Source of the DNA: Asticcacaulis sp. AC402
GTDB lineage: Bacteria; Pseudomonadota; Alphaproteobacteria; Caulobacterales; Caulobacteraceae
Direction of reading: 5' to 3'
Length of the DNA stretch: 64,000 nucleotides
Assembly (NCBI RefSeq): GCF_000495835.1
Contig: NZ_AWGC01000010.1
Span: 1 to 64,000, forward strand
The notes below the pieces were generated by a model. The model did not search any database. It saw only the letters and a list, made by a program, of their open reading frames with translations, and was not told the origin of the DNA. Positions 60,131 through 64,000 of this stretch are shown in pieces (the stretch's first letter is position 1; every line of letters starts with the position of its first letter). Both the position numbers and the translations under genes were made by a program.

Positions 60131-62395
60131 ATGTCTGCAGAAGGTGAACAGGCCAATATTCTTGAGACGTCACCGGCCGGTGAAGGCGCCGTGGCGCCCG
60201 CCGCCGAAGTGCTCAAGTCAGCGCCCCGGCCCAAATTCCTGCGACAGGTCGAATTGATTGAGCGAGTCGCGGCCTACGACCCGACGGTCGACGAGTCCAT
60301 GCTCAATCGTGCCTATGTCTACGCCATGCGCATGCACGGGGCGCAGCTTCGGGCATCGGGCGATCCCTACTTTGCCCATCCTATCGAGGTTGCCGGGATC
60401 CTGACCGACTATAAGCTGGACGCTGCGACGATCGCCACCGCCCTGCTGCACGATACCATAGAGGATACGCCGGCGACCCGCGAGGAAATCGCCGCCAAGT
60501 TTGGCGATGAAGTCGCCAATATGGTCGAGGGCGTCACCAAGCTGACAAAGCTGGAACTGCAATCGGAATACACCAAGCAGTCGGAAAACCTGCGAAAGTT
60601 CATCCTGGCCATCAGCCGCGACATTCGCGTCCTGCTGGTCAAGCTGGCGGACAGGCTGCACAACATGCGTACCCTGCAGTTCGTCAAGCCGGAGAAGCGT
60701 GAACGTATTTCTCGTGAGACGCTGGAAGTTTATGCACCGCTGGCGCGGTCGATCGGCTGCAACCGATTCGCCACTGAATTGGAAGATCTGGCCTTTTCCT
60801 ACATCAACCCGAAGGCTAATGCCGCTATCGTGCGCCGACTGGAGGAGATGAGGACAGAAAAGGGCGATTCGATTCGCGCCATTGCGCGCGATGTGGCGGC
60901 CAAACTGGAAAAGCAAGGCATGTTCGCCCGCGTCTCTGGCCGAGAAAAATCGCCCTATTCAATCTGGAAAAAGCTGCAGCGCAAGTCGATGGGCTTCTCG
61001 CAACTGTCCGACATCTTTGCCTTCCGCGTGGTGGTCAACAGCGCCGACGATTGCTACCGCGCCTTGGGGATTATCCATCGCGCCTGGCCGATCGTGCAGG
61101 ATCGTTTCAAGGACTTCATCTCGACGCCGAAGAGCAACAATTACAAATCCCTGCATACGACAGTTGTCGGTCACAAGGGCTTGCGAATAGAGCTGCAGAT
61201 TCGCACGGAAGAGATGGACCGTGTCGCAGAAGAGGGCGTTGCCGCCCATTGGGGTTACAAGAACCAGGCCTATGGTTTCGACGAAGAGGCGGCGACAGCT
61301 AATGGAGGGCGTAACCCGATTGCGGCGCTGCGCGACATTGTCAGCATCGTCGAAAGCGGTGGTGATTCCGAAGATTGGGTAGAGCATGCCAAGATGGAGA
61401 TGTTCACCGATCAGGTGTTTGTCTTTTCGCCCAAAGGCAAGCTGGTGTCGTTGCCGCGGGGCGCCATGCCGTTGGATTTTGCTTTCGCTGTCCACACGGA
61501 AATTGGTGAAAAGGCTATCGGCGCCATTATCAATGGCGAACACAGGCCGTTGCGCACCGTATTGCAGAACGGTGATCAGGTCGAGATTCTAGCCGGTTTG
61601 GAGTCTCGGGTGACTCAGGACTGGTTCTCGCTGACCGTAACCGGCAAGGCGCGGTCAGCGATCCGCCGTCACATCCGTCAGCGTGAACGCGATGATTTTA
61701 TTACCGTCGGACGCACCGCCGTGGAACGCGCAGCGGCTCAGGTGGACAAGCGGCTCACCGATATCAGCTGGCGACCGGCTTTCGAGCGGTTCCATGTGAC
61801 GAATGAGGACGAGTTGTTCGAACTGTGCGGGCGCGGCAAGATTTTTCCGGCCAAGATACTGGAGGCGATTTTTCCAGGACTGAAACTGCCATTGCTGCTC
61901 TCGCCGGATACACTGACGCGGGTGAAGGATGGTGGCGGCGGTGTGGCTTTTGTTCGCGGGTCGGCGCTTCGCAGTTCGCAGACGGTGATTTTCTCGGCCT
62001 GCTGCCATCCGGTGCCGGGTGATCGCATCATCGGCATAGTCGAAGGCGGTGACGTCCATGTTCACTCGATCGATTGCGAACGCCTGGAAGCGCTGGACGA
62101 AGACAAGGACGCATGGATCGACTTGCATTGGACGTTAAATGCCGAAAAGAACACCTTAAGTGTGGCGCGTATCCGCGTGAATATGCAGAACAAACCGGGA
62201 GTCTTGGGTCAGGCCTGTACCCTGATCGGTGAGGCCAAGGGCAATATCGTCAAGATCGACATCAAGCCCAATGCTGTGGATTTCCTGGATATCGATTTCG
62301 ATATCGAGGTGCTTGATGCGCGCCATATTACCAATATTTCGGCGGCGTTGAGGACGTCGCCAATGATCGAGAGTGTGGATAGAGTTCGGGGTTAG
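60131..62395 (+). CDS. spoT: bifunctional (p)ppGpp synthetase/hydrolase, RelA/SpoT
   Basis: Stringent-response enzyme, 754 residues. HD hydrolase domain with YFAHPIEVAGIL and HDTIEDT at 107-113; synthetase domain with REKSPYSIWKKLQRK, DIFAFRVVVNSADDCYRALGIIH and EEGVAAHWGYK; TGS domain MEMFTDQVFVFSPKGKLVSLPRGAMPLDFAFAVH (about 417-450); ACT domain at the end (RIRVNMQNKPGVLGQACTLIGEAKGNIVKIDI). Catalytic residues for both activities look intact, so it is probably the single long Rel protein of the cell. ATG 60131. Confidence 0.97.
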   Translation: MSAEGEQANILETSPAGEGAVAPAAEVLKSAPRPKFLRQVELIERVAAYDPTVDESMLNRAYVYAMRMHGAQLRASGDPYFAHPIEVAGILTDYKLDAATIATALLHDTIEDTPATREEIAAKFGDEVANMVEGVTKLTKLELQSEYTKQSENLRKFILAISRDIRVLLVKLADRLHNMRTLQFVKPEKRERISRETLEVYAPLARSIGCNRFATELEDLAFSYINPKANAAIVRRLEEMRTEKGDSIRAIARDVAAKLEKQGMFARVSGREKSPYSIWKKLQRKSMGFSQLSDIFAFRVVVNSADDCYRALGIIHRAWPIVQDRFKDFISTPKSNNYKSLHTTVVGHKGLRIELQIRTEEMDRVAEEGVAAHWGYKNQAYGFDEEAATANGGRNPIAALRDIVSIVESGGDSEDWVEHAKMEMFTDQVFVFSPKGKLVSLPRGAMPLDFAFAVHTEIGEKAIGAIINGEHRPLRTVLQNGDQVEILAGLESRVTQDWFSLTVTGKARSAIRRHIRQRERDDFITVGRTAVERAAAQVDKRLTDISWRPAFERFHVTNEDELFELCGRGKIFPAKILEAIFPGLKLPLLLSPDTLTRVKDGGGGVAFVRGSALRSSQTVIFSACCHPVPGDRIIGIVEGGDVHVHSIDCERLEALDEDKDAWIDLHWTLNAEKNTLSVARIRVNMQNKPGVLGQACTLIGEAKGNIVKIDIKPNAVDFLDIDFDIEVLDARHITNISAALRTSPMIESVDRVRG

Positions 62396-62489
62396 CTCTG
62401 TTGACGAACGGGGTGTGGGCCCCTGATCCCATGCGTTTACAGGGCTGGCCGAAAGCGCTACACGCTCCCGATAGCCTTGCGAGACTCAC

Positions 62490-63077
62490 ATGACTTCCGA
62501 AGACGTAATCAACGAATTCCGCGCCGCCAATGCCCTGCGCGAGGGGCATTTTGTCCTGTCCAGCGGCCTGCATTCGCCGATGTTCCTGCAAAAGAATCTT
62601 GTCTTCATGAATGCCGAGCGCTGCGAGCGCCTGTGCAAGGCGCTGGCTGAAAAGATCACAGCCCGGATAGGCAAGCTCGATGTTGTTATCTCACCGGCTG
62701 TCGGTGGCATCATCCCCGGTTACGAAACCGCGCGTCACCTCAAGGTGCCGTCCATCTATGTCGAACGTGAAGGCGGCGAATTCAAGCTACGCCGCGGCTT
62801 CTCTATCGAACCGGGCGATCGCGTCGTCATGGTCGAAGACATCGTAACGACCGGCCTGTCGTCGCGCGAATGCATCGCCGCCATCCGCAAGGCTGGCGGT
62901 GAGGTCGTTGCCGCCGCGTGTATCGTCGACCGCTCCGGCGGCGATGCCGATGTCGGAGTGCCCCTGATCGCTCTGGCATCTCTGAAAGTGCCGGCTTATC
63001 CGGCCGATGGCCTGCCGCCGGAACTGGCCGCGATCCCGGTCGAGGACCCCGGATCCCGTCGCCTGGCCAAGGTCTAG
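62490..63077 (+). CDS. pyrE: orotate phosphoribosyltransferase
   Basis: Makes OMP from orotate and PRPP in pyrimidine synthesis. 195 residues, the alphaproteobacterial form. [32 protein letters not shown] and the PRPP signature [18 protein letters not shown] are present. ATG 62490. pdxJ follows with a 4-nt gap, forming pyrE-pdxJ-acpS. Confidence 0.96.
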   Translation: MTSEDVINEFRAANALREGHFVLSSGLHSPMFLQKNLVFMNAERCERLCKALAEKITARIGKLDVVISPAVGGIIPGYETARHLKVPSIYVEREGGEFKLRRGFSIEPGDRVVMVEDIVTTGLSSRECIAAIRKAGGEVVAAACIVDRSGGDADVGVPLIALASLKVPAYPADGLPPELAAIPVEDPGSRRLAKV

Positions 63078-63081
63078 GCCC

Positions 63082-63843
63082 ATGCGCGAACGGATACGGC
63101 TTGGCCTGAATGTCGATCACGTCGCAACGGTCCGCAACGCCCGTGGCGGCCATGCACCTGACCCCATCCGGGCATCGCGCCTGGCGCTTCAGGCCGGTGT
63201 CGACGGCATCACCGCCCACTTGCGCGAAGATCGCCGCCATATCATCGACAAGGATGTCTGGGCGATCAAGGAGGTGTGCGACACGCATCGCGCACCGCTG
63301 AACTTCGAGATGGCGGTCACCGATGAGATGGTCGCCATGGCGCTGAAGCTAAAGCCTCACGCCGCCTGCCTCGTGCCGGAACGCCGCCAGGAGCGCACTA
63401 CCGAAGGTGGCCTCGACGTCACGGGCCAGATCAACCATGTCGGCGAAGCGGTCCGGCTGTTCAATAAGGCCGGTATCCGCGCCTCGCTGTTTATTGCCGC
63501 CGATCCCCTCCAGGTCGCTGCGGCCGCCCAGATCGAGGCCCCGGTTGTTGAATTCCATACCGGCGCACTCTGTGACGCGTATCGTGAGCAGGAGCGCGCA
63601 GTTTTCGATCGTGAATTGAAGCGTTTGGCTGCAGCGGTTACACAGGCACATGAACTTGGTATCGAGGTTCATGCCGGCCATGGTATTGACTACGATACTG
63701 TCCCTTTCATTGCCAATATTCCCCACGTCCGCGAACTCAACATCGGCCACTTCCTGATCGGCGAGGCCATCTTTATCGGACTGGAAGCGGCCGTGACACG
63801 AATGCGACTTCTGATTGATAACGCCGAGCGGAGTGTAGCGTGA
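63082..63843 (+). CDS. pdxJ: pyridoxine 5'-phosphate synthase
   Basis: Last step of DXP-dependent vitamin B6 synthesis, ring closure of 1-deoxyxylulose 5-phosphate and 3-amino-2-oxopropyl phosphate. TIM barrel, 253 residues: LGLNVDHVATVRNARGGHAPDP, GITAHLREDRRHI, LVPERRQERTTEGGLDV, EFHTGALCDAY, VHAGHGIDYDTV and ELNIGHFLIGEAIFIGLEAAVTRM. ATG 63082 chosen; upstream in-frame codons overlap pyrE. Its last TGA overlaps the GTG of acpS. Confidence 0.97.
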   Translation: MRERIRLGLNVDHVATVRNARGGHAPDPIRASRLALQAGVDGITAHLREDRRHIIDKDVWAIKEVCDTHRAPLNFEMAVTDEMVAMALKLKPHAACLVPERRQERTTEGGLDVTGQINHVGEAVRLFNKAGIRASLFIAADPLQVAAAAQIEAPVVEFHTGALCDAYREQERAVFDRELKRLAAAVTQAHELGIEVHAGHGIDYDTVPFIANIPHVRELNIGHFLIGEAIFIGLEAAVTRMRLLIDNAERSVA

Positions 63844-64000
63844 TCGTCGGGATCGGAGTCGATCTGGTCGACGCCCGGCGTATCGAAGACTCGGTAACCC
63901 GGTTCGAACGCCGATTTCTTGATCGCATTTTCACCGCAGACGAACAGCGCCACGCCTTTGCGGCGGCACGTCCCCATCTCAGCCTTGCCAAACGCTTCGC
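63840..64000 (+). CDS. acpS: holo-[acyl-carrier-protein] synthase (5' part, cut by window)
   Basis: Transfers 4'-phosphopantetheine from CoA to ACP. Only the first 53 codons are present: IVGIGVDLVDARRIEDSVTRFERRFLDRIFTADEQRHAFAAARPHLSLAKRFA with the Mg-binding GVD and the AKRFA that carries the following catalytic E/K just beyond the edge. GTG at 63840 overlaps the pdxJ stop (GTGA), so expression is coupled. Confidence 0.92.
   Translation, partial: MIVGIGVDLVDARRIEDSVTRFERRFLDRIFTADEQRHAFAAARPHLSLAKRF

Overview
The window is a gene-dense, roughly 60% GC stretch of bacterial chromosome. It points to an alphaproteobacterium of the Caulobacterales, close to Asticcacaulis or Caulobacter. The evidence is gene order (guaB-MAPEG-rsmB-guaA, trnW-secE-nusG, rplKA, rplJL, rpoBC, rpoZ-spoT-pyrE-pdxJ-acpS), a split-sigma-type TTGACG / GCTATA promoter style, a GGTAGCGCTACC operator like those of the Caulobacter xylose regulon, and several TTG/GTG starts. 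Genus is inference; no 16S gene is present.

Layout. 1-1.2 kb: small membrane protein, Gdx/SugE-type SMR exporter and a membrane protein. 1.4-6.1 kb: GMP synthesis cluster guaB, MAPEG protein, rsmB-family methyltransferase, guaA. 6.2-10.3 kb: accessory genes (lone receiver protein, ArsC-like reductase, secreted protein with 32-residue tandem repeats, DUF6249-like protein, ECF sigma factor and coupled membrane protein). 10.4-13.6 kb: panB, a TPR membrane protein and bamB. 13.7-15.1 kb: GH10 xylanase lipoprotein behind a LacI-type operator. 15.2-35.5 kb: the transcription/translation string trnW, secE, nusG, rplK, rplA, rplJ, rplL, rpoB, rpoC, broken in three places by a TonB-dependent receptor, a 4.7-kb accessory block (miaE, ABM monooxygenase, ftrA-like regulator, rhodanese, DUF1272, HbpS-like) and a rhomboid protease.

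35.6-50.4 kb: FAD oxidoreductase, SCP2 protein, MBL hydrolase, amino-acid permease, hrpB, GST, two unlisted-size tandem micro-lipoproteins, two RNA methyltransferases, a BtuFCD/FecBCD-type importer and a soluble lytic transglycosylase. 50.5-59.5 kb: dapA, smpB, a TPR-udgB-VOC cluster, NYN-domain protein, folK, EamA transporter, nuclease, a GNAT-SLATT pair and leuA. 59.6-64 kb: rpoZ, the bifunctional (p)ppGpp enzyme, pyrE, pdxJ and the start of acpS, cut by the window edge.

Most of the window is ordinary core genome. What stands out: a MITE-like family of about 105-bp elements (five or six copies) with terminal inverted repeats and hairpins kept by compensating base changes; two further short dispersed repeats; the 1-nt-overlapping acetyltransferase / SLATT two-TM pair; a pair of tandem micro-lipoproteins of 36 and 53 residues; and the broken synteny of the ribosomal-protein/RNA-polymerase string. 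No CRISPR array, integrase, transposase or prophage was seen.
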